Shown: positions 22,431 to 30,005 of the stretch, piece after piece | How positions within the stretch are numbered: position 1 is the first letter of the stretch | Layout: each line of letters starts with the position of its first letter | Assembly: GCF_028622875.1 (NCBI RefSeq) | Contig: NZ_CP117709.1 | Span: 2,976,001-3,040,000, forward strand | DNA: 64,000 nt | Reading direction: 5' to 3' | From: Streptomyces sp. MMBL 11-1 | GTDB taxonomy: Bacteria; Actinomycetota; Actinomycetes; Streptomycetales; Streptomycetaceae | The notes under the pieces: model-generated | Databases searched by the model: none | Seen by the model: the letters and a program-made list of their open reading frames with translations, nothing else | What the model was told of the DNA's origin: nothing | Made by a program: the position numbers and the translations under genes

Positions 22431-22842
22431 CCCCGGCCCCGCCTGCCCCCCGCCCGTTCCACCAGCAGCCAGCCGCCCAGGGTCGTCGCGACGGCCGCCG
22501 TGGCGCGGCGACCCGCAGCAGGTCGGCGTCACGGTCCCGGGTGGCGGGGCTGCCCGGGGCCGTACACGAACACGTGACCCCCTGTGCACCCGGTCGTGGC
22601 AGGCGGGTGTGCGGCGGCAGGGCGCGGGTACTCAATCCGGCAGCCGAGTACCGGGCCGGCCCGGGGGGAGGTCCTTGCCGTGGAGCGGATCCGGTCGGGC
22701 CGCCGCGCGACGAAGAGAGACACGGGGGAGTCGCTGCCCGTCGGGCGGCGTACGTGCTCGCCCTCCCGCACCGGAGAACGCCGGACCGCCGTACGGCCCG
22801 TCACGCCGCTGACCGTCCCCGAGAGACCGGAGTACGAACACT
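22431..22842. other. 412-bp interval without an intact gene
   Basis: No convincing coding frame. At 22435-22520 the minus strand reads, across one or two frame changes, RATAAVATTLGG then RLLVERAGGRRGRGQ and a stop. That looks like the end of a decayed membrane or regulatory gene. The rest shows only GC-rich sequence and presumably the promoter of the lipoprotein gene. Confidence 0.35.
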
Positions 22843-23364
22843 GTGCGGACTCTTCGCCACCTCGCCCCCCTCGCCCTGCTCGGCGGGTTCGTCCTGGCCG
22901 GATGCGCGGACGGGTCACCGTCCGACGGCACCGCCCCGGTGACCCCGACCACCGCTACGGAAACGGTCTCGGCCACTCCGCCGACCACCACCACCGCTCC
23001 CCCGGCCACCACCGCTCCCCCGGCCACAGCCGCCCCCACAGCCACCACGAGCGCCACTCCTGACCGGGTCGTGCCGGCCCTGCCCGGCCGGACCTACGCG
23101 GAGGCGCGGGCGGAGTTCACCCGCCGGGGCCTGTCCGCCACGCTTCTGACCAGCGCTGCCCAGCACAAGGACGTCACCCTCTCCCGGGACCACGACGCCT
23201 GGTACGTGTGCGCGTCGAGCCCCCGGCCCGGGGCGCCGCTCCCGGCCGCCACCACGGTCACCGTCAAGCTCGCGAAGGACTTCAGCGACTGCACGACCAG
23301 CTTCCACGGCTACCTCCACCAGGAGAACGACCCGGCGTACACCCCGCCCCCGGCCGACCGCTGA
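22843..23364 (+). CDS. putative lipoprotein with PASTA-like domain
   Basis: A 173-residue exported protein. The signal peptide MRTLRHLAPLALLGGFVLAGC ends in lipobox LAGC, so Cys21 should be lipidated and the protein anchored outside. Residues 25-75 are a Thr/Pro/Ala spacer with TTAPPAT repeats. Residues 78-150 (VVPALPGRTYAEARAEFTRR) resemble one PASTA unit, the fold that binds muropeptide or beta-lactam in serine kinases and PBPs; the match is by pattern only. Two Cys (CASS, SDC) could form a disulfide. GTG start. Confidence 0.72.
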   Translation: MRTLRHLAPLALLGGFVLAGCADGSPSDGTAPVTPTTATETVSATPPTTTTAPPATTAPPATAAPTATTSATPDRVVPALPGRTYAEARAEFTRRGLSATLLTSAAQHKDVTLSRDHDAWYVCASSPRPGAPLPAATTVTVKLAKDFSDCTTSFHGYLHQENDPAYTPPPADR

Positions 23365-23419
23365 CTCCGCGGCGCACCCCGGCACGGGCCCCCGGCCGGG
23401 CGCACACGATCCCGGGGTG

Positions 23420-24334
23420 TCAGGGCGTCACGACGCGCGCTCCCGGCGCCGGCGACGACGCGGGGCGCGCGGCCCGGCAGGTCCCGGACGCCAGCAGCGC
23501 GTCCGCGACCTTCCGGCCCGTCTCCTCGTCCGGGACCAGGAACGCCGTCGTCGGCCCGGACCCGGAGACCAGGGCCGCCAGGGCCCCCGCCTCCGTGCCC
23601 GCGCACAGGGTCTTGGCGAGGGAGGGGCGCAGGGAGAGCGCGGCGGGCTGGAGGTCGTTGCCCAGGGCCTTCGCGAGTGCGCCGGAGTCGCCGGAGCGCA
23701 GGGCCGCGAGGAGCACGGGGGACGCCGTCGGCTCCGGGACCCCGGTGCCGGCCGTGAGGCGGTCGAACTCCCCGTACACGGCGGGCGTGGAGAGGCCGCC
23801 GTCCGCCACCGCGAAGACCCAGTGGAAGGTTCCGCCGACCTCGATCGGGGTCAGCTTCTCGCCGCGTCCGGTGCCGAGCGCGGCCCCGCCGACCAGGCTG
23901 AACGGCACGTCGCTGCCCAGTTCCGCGCAGATGGCGAGCAGTTCGTCGCGGCTCGCGCCGGTCCCCCACAGGGCGTCGCAGGCGACGAGCGCGGCGGCCC
24001 CGTCGGCGCTGCCGCCCGCCATGCCGCCCGCGACCGGGATGTCCTTGGCGATGTGCAGGTGGACGGCGGGCTCGACGCCGTGCCGCTCGGCGAGCGCGAG
24101 GGCGGCGCGGGCGGCGAGGTTGGTGGTGTCCAGCGGGACCTGGGCGGCGTCCGGGCCCGAGCAGGTGACGCGCAGCTCGTCGGCCGGGGCCGCGGTGACC
24201 TCGTCGTACAGGCCGACGGCGAGGAAGACGTTGGCCAGGTCGTGGAAGCCGTCGGGGCGGGCGGCGCCCACGGCGAGCTGGACGTTGACCTTGGCGGGGA
24301 CGCGGACGGTGACGGCCGTACCCACAGGGTTCAC
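23420..24334 (-). CDS. ispE: 4-diphosphocytidyl-2-C-methyl-D-erythritol kinase
   Basis: A 304-residue GHMP kinase of the MEP isoprenoid pathway that phosphorylates CDP-methylerythritol at the 2-position. The N-terminal [17 protein letters not shown] loop [17 protein letters not shown] near residue 106 and C-terminal [12 protein letters not shown] are typical. The GTG start overlaps the rsmA stop (GTGA) with GGAGG seven bases before, so it is coupled to rsmA, as in most actinobacteria. The open frame extends far upstream but is non-coding there. Confidence 0.96.
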   Translation of the reverse strand: MNPVGTAVTVRVPAKVNVQLAVGAARPDGFHDLANVFLAVGLYDEVTAAPADELRVTCSGPDAAQVPLDTTNLAARAALALAERHGVEPAVHLHIAKDIPVAGGMAGGSADGAAALVACDALWGTGASRDELLAICAELGSDVPFSLVGGAALGTGRGEKLTPIEVGGTFHWVFAVADGGLSTPAVYGEFDRLTAGTGVPEPTASPVLLAALRSGDSGALAKALGNDLQPAALSLRPSLAKTLCAGTEAGALAALVSGSGPTTAFLVPDEETGRKVADALLASGTCRAARPASSPAPGARVVTP

Positions 24335-25203
24335 AGGGCCGCCTCCGGCTTGTTCTCGGCGATCGCCGCGAACTCCTCCACCGTCAGCGCCTCGCCGCGC
24401 GCCTGCGGCGAGATCCCGGCGGCGACGAGCGCCGCCTCGGCGGCAGGCGCGGAGCCGGCCCAGCCGGAGAGGGCGGCGCGCAGGGTCTTGCGGCGCTGGG
24501 CGAAGGCGGCGTCCACGACGGCGAAGACCTCGGCGCGGGAGGCGGTGGTGGCGAGGGGTTCGGTGCGGCGGACCAGGGAGACGAGCCCGGAGTCGACGTT
24601 CGGGGCGGGCCAGAAGACGGTGCGGCCGATGGACCCGGCGCGCTTGACCTCGGCGTACCAGTTGGCCTTCACCGACGGCACGCCGTACACCTTGTTGCCG
24701 GGGCGGGCGGCGAGCCGGTCGGCGACCTCGGCCTGGACCATGACGAGGGTCCGCTCGATGCTGGGGAAGCGCTCCAGCATGGTCAGCAGGACGGGCACGG
24801 CCACGTTGTACGGGAGGTTCGCCACGAGCGCGGTCGGGGCGGGTCCGGGCAGCTCGGTGACCAGCATCGCGTCCGAGTGGACCAGGGCGAAGCGGTCGGC
24901 GCGCTCCGGCATCCGGGCCCGGACCGTGGCGGGCAGCGCGGCGGCGAGCACGTCGTCGATCTCGACCGCGACGACCCGGTCCGCCGCCTCCAGCAGCGCC
25001 AGGGTCAGCGAGCCGAGCCCGGGGCCGACCTCGACGACGGTGTCGTCCGGGCGGACCTCGGCCGTGCGCACGATGCGGCGGACGGTGTTGGCGTCGATGA
25101 CGAAGTTCTGACCGCGCTGCTTGGTGGGGCGTACGCCCAGCTTCGCGGCCAGGTCGCGGATGTCTGCGGGGCCCAGGAGGGCGTCGGGCTCTGTGCTGCT
25201 CAC
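24331..25203 (-). CDS. rsmA: 16S rRNA A1518/A1519 dimethyltransferase
   Basis: A 290-residue KsgA/Dim1 enzyme that dimethylates two adjacent adenines near the 3' end of 16S rRNA; loss gives kasugamycin resistance. Motifs: [12 protein letters not shown] near residue 37, SAM loop [11 protein letters not shown] near 58, catalytic NLPYN near 128, and [12 protein letters not shown] near 197. GTG start. It forms an operon with ispE. In other actinobacteria rpfB usually lies between this gene and tatD; here only 75 bp separate them. Confidence 0.96.
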   Translation of the reverse strand: MSSTEPDALLGPADIRDLAAKLGVRPTKQRGQNFVIDANTVRRIVRTAEVRPDDTVVEVGPGLGSLTLALLEAADRVVAVEIDDVLAAALPATVRARMPERADRFALVHSDAMLVTELPGPAPTALVANLPYNVAVPVLLTMLERFPSIERTLVMVQAEVADRLAARPGNKVYGVPSVKANWYAEVKRAGSIGRTVFWPAPNVDSGLVSLVRRTEPLATTASRAEVFAVVDAAFAQRRKTLRAALSGWAGSAPAAEAALVAAGISPQARGEALTVEEFAAIAENKPEAAL

Positions 25204-25278
25204 CCGGTAAGCCTACGGCCGCGGTGGGGCCACGGGCCCGCCCCCCGCCGCGCGTACGGGGGCAGGCCCGGCCGGCGG

Positions 25279-26145
25279 TCAGAAATCGAACGCGCGGGCG
25301 GTGTTGTCGTCGACCGCGGCGGCCAGCACGTCCTCGTCCACTCCCTTGACCTCGGCCATGGCGCGGAGCGTGACCGGGATGAGGTAGGGCGCGTTGGGCC
25401 GCCCGCGGTACGGGGCGGGGGTGAGGAAGGGGGCGTCCGTCTCGACGAGGAGCAGTTCGGCCGGGGCGACGGCCAGGGCGTCCCGCAGCGGCTGGGCGTT
25501 CTTGAAGGTCACGTTGCCCGCGAAGGACATGAAGTACCCGGCCCGCGCGCAGATCCGGGCCATGTCGGCGTCGCCGGAGTAGCAGTGGAACACGGTCCGC
25601 TCGGGCGCGCCCGCGTCGCGCAGGACCCGCAGGACGTCCTCGTGCGCGTCGCGGTCGTGGATGACCAGGGCCTTGCCGTGCCGCTTGGCGATCTCGATGT
25701 GGGCCCGGAAGGACTCCTCCTGGGCGGCGACGCCCTCGGGCCCGGTGCGGAAGAAGTCCAGGCCCGTCTCGCCGACCCCGCGCACGTGGTCGAGGGCGGC
25801 CAGCGCGTCGATCTCCGCCAGCGCCTCGTCCAGCGCCGCCCTGCCGCCGGGCTCCCGCGCCCCCTGCCGGGCGGTGCCGTCCGGATCGCCGTGGACGATG
25901 CGCGGGGCCTCGTTGGGGTGCAGGGCGACCGAGGCGTGGACGGCGGGGTGGGCGGCCGCGGTGTCGGCGGCCCAGCGGGAGCCGGCCACGTCGCAGCCGA
26001 CCTGGACGACGGCTCTCACGTTCACCGCGGCGGCCCGGGCGAGGGCCTCCTCGACGGTGGCGTCCTGCATGTCCAGGTGGGTGTGGGAGTCGGCGACCGG
26101 AACCCGCAGGGGCTCGGGCAGCGGCGGGGCTTCGGTACGGCTCAT
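25279..26145 (-). CDS. tatD: TatD-family metal-dependent deoxyribonuclease
   Basis: A 288-residue amidohydrolase-fold nuclease. Metal ligands are visible in DSHTHLDM (near residue 20), GETGLDFFR (Glu near 122), VIHDRDAHED (His near 154), FHCYSGD (His near 175) and ETDAPFLTP (Asp near 226). The ATG stands two bases after a 19-bp perfect hairpin, so there is no free Shine-Dalgarno. A TACGAT box ends seven bases before the ATG, which fits a leaderless transcript. DNA repair or processing role, cytosolic. Confidence 0.93.
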   Translation of the reverse strand: MSRTEAPPLPEPLRVPVADSHTHLDMQDATVEEALARAAAVNVRAVVQVGCDVAGSRWAADTAAAHPAVHASVALHPNEAPRIVHGDPDGTARQGAREPGGRAALDEALAEIDALAALDHVRGVGETGLDFFRTGPEGVAAQEESFRAHIEIAKRHGKALVIHDRDAHEDVLRVLRDAGAPERTVFHCYSGDADMARICARAGYFMSFAGNVTFKNAQPLRDALAVAPAELLLVETDAPFLTPAPYRGRPNAPYLIPVTLRAMAEVKGVDEDVLAAAVDDNTARAFDF

Positions 26146-26188
26146 GCCGACGATCGTACGAGGGCCCCACCCTCGTACGATCGTCGGC
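26146..26188 (-). promoter_or_regulatory. 19-bp perfect hairpin directly before tatD
   Basis: Arms 26146-26164 and 26170-26188 are perfectly complementary around CCCCA. The arm contains ACGATCGTACGAGGG. It starts one base upstream of the tatD ATG. It may be a terminator for the zinc-ribbon gene, an operator, or a leader hairpin; the inner TACGAT could serve as a -10 box for tatD. Confidence 0.75.
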
Positions 26189-26254
26189 TGCGGAAGCCAC
26201 CCGGGTACGTCATCCGCGACGGAGGGCCCGCCCCATCCGCGCCGGAAGGATCAC

Positions 26255-26317
26255 GTCACCCGCGGTGGTGGGTCGGTGTCACCCGCGGTGGAGGAGGGGA
26301 GGCGTTACCGGCGGTGG
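26255..26317 (-). repeat. three short direct repeats at the 3' end of the zinc-ribbon gene
   Basis: GTCACCCGCGGTGG occurs at 26255-26268 and 26278-26291; a variant GTTACCGGCGGTGG at 26304-26317 contains the stop codon and last codons (FHRR) of the next gene. The repeats therefore look like tandem copies of that gene end. Confidence 0.6.
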
Positions 26318-26676
26318 AAGGGGTGGAGCAGGTCGGACAGCCGCCAGTGCCGGGCCGGGGCCGCGGCGGTCGACACGGTCCGGTCCTTCGCGGCGGTCGC
26401 CTCGGCGCGCGGCGTCTGCTGCTTGCGCAGGAGCTCCTGGACGCCCGCGACCCGCCCCGCCCGCATGATCCGCACCACGTGTCCGCCGCAGTTCGTGCAG
26501 GTGGGCGTGGAGAGCGGGGACGGCACGCGCTCGCCGTCCGCCGTGTAGACGACGAAGGCGTGGCCGTGGACGTCGACGTGGTGCTCTATCTCGTAGGACT
26601 GCTCCCAGCCGTACCCGCACTTCATGCAGGCGAAGGCATACGCCTCGTGGACAGTGGTGGCTGCGATCTCGCTCAT
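26305..26676 (-). CDS. small zinc-ribbon protein, conserved in actinobacteria
   Basis: A 123-residue cytosolic protein. Two CxxC knuckles (CMKCGYGWEQSYEIEHH near residue 17 and CTNCGGHV near 61) should bind one zinc ion. The C-terminal 50 residues are Ala/Arg-rich and end in LSDLLHPFHRR. Start MSEIAATTVHEA has GAGGAGCAGGC before it. I recognise the pattern as a Streptomyces conserved hypothetical but not a function; zinc ribbons of this size often bind nucleic acid or protein partners. Confidence 0.8.
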   Translation of the reverse strand: MSEIAATTVHEAYAFACMKCGYGWEQSYEIEHHVDVHGHAFVVYTADGERVPSPLSTPTCTNCGGHVVRIMRAGRVAGVQELLRKQQTPRAEATAAKDRTVSTAAAPARHWRLSDLLHPFHRR

Positions 26677-27129
26677 GCCTGCTCCTCTTGGCCGCGGGTC
26701 ACGCGCTCCGGGGACGGGCGGCCCGACCGAGGGTTCTTCGAGCGGGTGGCCCGTCCCTTCCAGTGGACACCTGCACCCGTACGGACGCACCAGCTCAGGC
26801 CCGATGTTGGTGCGTTCTTGGCCTCCTTTGGCCGCCCTTTGCCGACGCATGGCGTTGGACTGGACCAACGGAGAACAACGCGTGACCGCCGGGCCACCGA
26901 GCGCCCCCAGCGCGCCGCCCGCCGACCGTGAACGCGCCCGCGCACCACCCCCGTCCGCCCCCTCCTCCTCCCTTGCGTTCCCGGGCTTTTCCCCCACCCG
27001 CACCCCATGAATTCATCATTCAATTGAAAACGCGATTTCCCCGGATCCCGCTCGCCGATTTGCGGCGCCCCCATTCCTCCTTTTCACTCATTACGTCCAC
27101 CCCATTTCCCACAGGACGGGGAACAACCC
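26677..27129. other. 453-bp divergent region between the zinc-ribbon gene and the peptide cluster
   Basis: No gene seen. The right half (27000-27129) is much richer in A and T than its surroundings and carries two palindromes (27007-27028) and a ribosome site GGACGGGGA before the peptide start. The left half should hold the promoter of the zinc-ribbon gene. Confidence 0.6.
27007..27028 (+). promoter_or_regulatory. two perfect 10-bp palindromes upstream of the peptide gene
   Basis: ATGAATTCAT (27007-27016) and TTCAATTGAA (27019-27028) have centres 12 bp apart, about 100 bp before the peptide ATG. Both share an ATTCA core. They could be one operator for a dimer pair; no regulator gene lies in the cluster. 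Confidence 0.45.
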
Positions 27130-27306
27130 ATGTTCACCACGGACACCACTGCCACCGACATCGAGATGGACCTCGACGCCGCCCTCAACCCGGGCGAGGT
27201 CGAAGGTCTGTACCGCGACTCCCGCGAATGCGCCTACCTCGCGCTTCTCGGGGGCGGCAGCGTGCTGCTTCTCTCGCCGCCGACCCCGCGCCCGAAGAAG
27301 GGCTAG
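27130..27306 (+). CDS. 58-residue precursor-like peptide (candidate RiPP precursor)
   Basis: Too short to be found by length-filtered gene calls. The acidic first half (MFTTDTTATDIEMDLDAALN) looks like a helical leader. It is followed by PGEVEGLYRDSRECAYLALL, a Gly run GGGS, hydrophobic VLLL and a Pro-rich basic end SPPTPRPKKG. It has one Cys (residue 34), three Ser and six Thr. The ATG is preceded by GGACGGGGA at proper spacing. Ten bases separate it from the next gene, and four coupled genes follow, the arrangement expected for a ribosomally made, modified peptide. The class is not recognisable. It could instead be a small structural or regulatory protein. Confidence 0.6.
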   Translation: MFTTDTTATDIEMDLDAALNPGEVEGLYRDSRECAYLALLGGGSVLLLSPPTPRPKKG

Positions 27307-27316
27307 TCGCCGGCAC

Positions 27317-28024
27317 ATGGACCAGACACATGCTCCGTCGCCCCTGGCGGGCGCCGTGCATGACCTGGCAACAGAGGTGGTCCTCGCTCTTCGGAGCGGG
27401 GACCACCTCGCCACGGTGTGCGGCGCGGCGGGAATCGACGAGGAGAATAGGACCGGAATCGCGGCGGCACGGGTCATCGGGGCCGACCTTCTGCTGCCCA
27501 GTGTTCTCTACGGACGCCATCCGCATCCGGGTGACGTCGCCGTGCTCGACCGGGCGGCGCGGGAATTCCCGCCCAAGCCCGACGCTCCGGCCGCGACGGC
27601 CTGGAGCCACTGGCACATGATCTCCACGCTGCAGCGGCTGACGCCGCCTCCACCGGGAGCGGCCGCGCCCGCGACGTACGCGGAACCCGACGCCGCCTGG
27701 CTGGAAGGAGCGCCCTGGCAGGGGTTCACCCACCAGCTCTCGGTGCTCGCGCCGCTCGCCGTCCCGGCCGCCCCCTCGGCCGTGCGGCGGGCCGCGACGA
27801 ACCGGGCCGTCGACCTGGCGCGCGGCTTCGTCCGCGCGGTCCGGCGGCGCGACTGGCTCCAGGCGGCGGGCGCGGGCCGCTGGCTCGCGGCCACCGGCGG
27901 CGAACCGGCGACGCTGGGCCTGGAACGCGGCCTGGACTTCGTCGAGCTGATGGGCGGCCACGACCCCCGGGTCACCCTCCATGTCCGGGCCGCCCGGCTG
28001 ATGGCCGAAGCGAGGGCACGGTGA
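27317..28024 (+). CDS. unrecognised 235-residue protein of the peptide cluster
   Basis: Second gene of the peptide operon, overlapping the next by GTGA. No known motif. It has a His/Trp-rich patch AWSHWHMISTLQRL (near residue 95), a Pro/Ala stretch (TPPPPGAAAPATYAEP), GFTHQLSVLAPLAV (near 137) and an Arg-rich helix VDLARGFVRAVRRRDW. No signal peptide or membrane segment, so cytosolic. It has no convincing similarity to the paralogous pair downstream. Possible roles are leader-binding partner or modifying enzyme; that is inference from position only. Confidence 0.75.
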   Translation: MDQTHAPSPLAGAVHDLATEVVLALRSGDHLATVCGAAGIDEENRTGIAAARVIGADLLLPSVLYGRHPHPGDVAVLDRAAREFPPKPDAPAATAWSHWHMISTLQRLTPPPPGAAAPATYAEPDAAWLEGAPWQGFTHQLSVLAPLAVPAAPSAVRRAATNRAVDLARGFVRAVRRRDWLQAAGAGRWLAATGGEPATLGLERGLDFVELMGGHDPRVTLHVRAARLMAEARAR

Positions 28025-29079
28025 CCACGACCGCGACGCAGGGCCCCTCGCAGGACCGCCCGGCCGGGGGACCGCGGCGTCGGCCGGGGGCGGGGGGCGC
28101 GGACCGCCGGGAGCACTCGGCCCCCGGCGCCGCGCTCGCCGTCCTCCCCGACGTCCTGCGCGAAGCCCTCGCCTGGACCGACACCCACCGGGCGCGCTTC
28201 GCGCTCCCCGACGACGTCCTGGAACCCCACACCCAGGTCAACGCCACGCTGAAGCCGCTGGGCGAACTGGCCCAGCTCGGCTCCACGATCCGCCGCACCA
28301 CCGCCCCCGGCACCCCGGAGCACGAACTGGCCGGGGACCTCGTCGCGTACGCCTGGGAGCAGACGGCGGCGGGCGAACTGCTCCTGGAGCTGCTGCGCGC
28401 CGAACCGTTCGCGGCGTACCCGTACGAGATCTACGCCGCCTTCGCCGGGTACGGGCTGCGCCACGAGGGCTTCGAGGCCCTGGCCCGCCCGCTCACCGCG
28501 ACCCGCGCCTGGGCCCACACCGAGCAGCACGCCAACCGGCAGCTCGGTCTGGTCAACTCCGAGCGGCGGGTCGGCGTGGTGCCCCACACCGACGCCGGGG
28601 CGGTCCTGTCCCGGACCTGGCTGGGCGGCCTGTCGGAGCCCTGGATGTTCGAGGGCCCCTCCGGCTACGCCCTGACCCACGCGGTCTTCCACGTCACGGA
28701 CTGGGGGCTGATGCCCGACCGGGTCCCCGCGAGGATCGACGGCTATCTGCGGACCTGGCTGCCCGCGTGGGCCGACGGCTGCGTGGAGAGCGCCCAGTGG
28801 GACCTCACCGGCGAGCTGCTGGCGGTCGCGGCGGCCCTGCCGGGCCCGCCGCCCGCGGAGCTGCTCGACGCGGTCTGGCCGGTGCTGGCGGACGTCCAGC
28901 ACGCGACGGGCTGTCTCCCGGAGACCGGCGTACCGGTGCGGGACCTTTCACCGGACCCGTATCCCTTCATCGACTGCTATCACTCCACGCTCGTGACGGC
29001 CTTCGCCGCGGCCCTGTCCCTGAGGTCGCTGCGCGGGGCCGGCGAGGCCGTGCCCGGCCGGGAAAGGCGGACCGCATGA
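28021..29079 (+). CDS. DUF6895-like helical protein, paralogue 1 of the peptide cluster
   Basis: A 352-residue soluble protein; the first 40 residues are Arg/Gly/Pro-rich. It is clearly homologous to the next gene along its length. Shared elements in order: LKPLGELAQLG (near 80), RQLGLVNSERRVGV (near 175), LSRTWLGGLSEPWMFEG (near 197), THAVFHVTDWG (near 219), WDLTGELLAV (near 260), and DCYHSTLVTAFAAAL near the end. The conserved His, His, Asp and later Tyr-His suggest a metal or acid-base site in an alpha/alpha fold. I believe this is the family annotated DUF6895, recalled, not searched. GTG start overlaps the previous stop. Confidence 0.78.
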   Translation: MTTTATQGPSQDRPAGGPRRRPGAGGADRREHSAPGAALAVLPDVLREALAWTDTHRARFALPDDVLEPHTQVNATLKPLGELAQLGSTIRRTTAPGTPEHELAGDLVAYAWEQTAAGELLLELLRAEPFAAYPYEIYAAFAGYGLRHEGFEALARPLTATRAWAHTEQHANRQLGLVNSERRVGVVPHTDAGAVLSRTWLGGLSEPWMFEGPSGYALTHAVFHVTDWGLMPDRVPARIDGYLRTWLPAWADGCVESAQWDLTGELLAVAAALPGPPPAELLDAVWPVLADVQHATGCLPETGVPVRDLSPDPYPFIDCYHSTLVTAFAAALSLRSLRGAGEAVPGRERRTA

Positions 29080-30005
29080 GCAGCGGCATCCAGCAGATCC
29101 ACGACGTGGGGGCGAAGGCCCTGGGCTGGCTGTACGAACACCGGGACGGCTTCCGGCTGGAGCCCGATCCGTCCCCGGAGGTGGGGATGCTGGACCGCTT
29201 CAAGCCCCTGGGCGAGCTGGCGGTGGTCGGCAAGGTCATCTTCCGCGAGGGCGTGGCCGGCTCGCAGCAGTCCTCCCTGGCCCACAAGCTCCTGGACCAC
29301 GCCTGGCACGAACTGCTGGACTCCGGCGCCCGGCTGCTGGAGGGCCAGCGGCGCGAGCCGCTCTCGCCGGTGCCGCTGGAGGTCTACGTACCGTTCCGGG
29401 AGCTGGGCTACCGGCAGCCGGACCTGGAGTCCGCGATCCGCCTCAACCACCGGCTGGCCAGCTGGGCGGCGCTGGAGGTGCGTCCGGTGCGGCGGCTGGG
29501 GCTGTCCACGATCGAGCGGCGCTTCGGGGTGGAGCCGAGCGTCCCGGAGACGGCGGCGCTGGCCCACACCTGGCTGGCGCGCCGGCCCGAGCCGTGGACG
29601 GTCGAGGGCCACACCGCCTACGACATCACGCACACGGTGTTCCACCTCACCGACTGGGGCGAGAGGCCCTCGGGACTCCCCGCCGACATCGCGGAGTACC
29701 TGGCGCTGTGGCTGCCGGTCTGGCTGGACGACTGGCTGGACCTGAAGCGCTGGGACCTGCTGGGCGAACTGCTGGTCGTCGACGCGTGCCTCCCCGAGCC
29801 GACGCTGGACCCGGCGGCCTGGCAGGGGTTCGCGCAGGCCCAGCAGCCGGACGGGGCGATGCCGGCGCTCGGCGGGATGCCCGAGGGGGACGAGGAGACG
29901 GTGTTCGACCTCGTCTACCACCCGACGCTGGTCGCCGCGTTCGCCTCGGCGCTCGCGATGTCCCGCGCCCTGTCCGACCTCAGCGCGACGCCGGCCCCGG
30001 CATGA
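29076..30005 (+). CDS. DUF6895-like helical protein, paralogue 2 of the peptide cluster
   Basis: A 309-residue protein coupled to its paralogue by ATGA. It carries the same ordered signature: FKPLGELAVVG (near residue 47), RRLGLSTIERRFGV (near 143), AHTWLARRPEPWTVEG (near 166), THTVFHLTDWG (near 185), WDLLGELLVV (near 226) and YHPTLVAAFASAL (near 289). It lacks the Arg-rich N-terminal extension. No signal peptide. The duplicated gene within one operon suggests a heterodimer or two successive modifications of the peptide. Confidence 0.78.
   Translation: MSSGIQQIHDVGAKALGWLYEHRDGFRLEPDPSPEVGMLDRFKPLGELAVVGKVIFREGVAGSQQSSLAHKLLDHAWHELLDSGARLLEGQRREPLSPVPLEVYVPFRELGYRQPDLESAIRLNHRLASWAALEVRPVRRLGLSTIERRFGVEPSVPETAALAHTWLARRPEPWTVEGHTAYDITHTVFHLTDWGERPSGLPADIAEYLALWLPVWLDDWLDLKRWDLLGELLVVDACLPEPTLDPAAWQGFAQAQQPDGAMPALGGMPEGDEETVFDLVYHPTLVAAFASALAMSRALSDLSATPAPA

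Noticed and set aside
22387..22812. Plus frame of 141 codons after yoeB
   Set aside because: No start context, no domain and an Arg/Gly/Pro composition typical of non-coding GC-rich DNA.
23420..26200. 926-codon continuous frame spanning ispE, rsmA and tatD, which could suggest a fusion
   Set aside because: Only the part up to 24334 has ispE motifs; upstream the rsmA and tatD genes occupy another frame with intact motifs.
27130..27306. Peptide gene as a lasso or lanthipeptide precursor
   Set aside because: No lasso cyclase, leader peptidase or lanthionine enzyme is nearby, and the C-terminal half has only one Cys; a known class was therefore not assigned.
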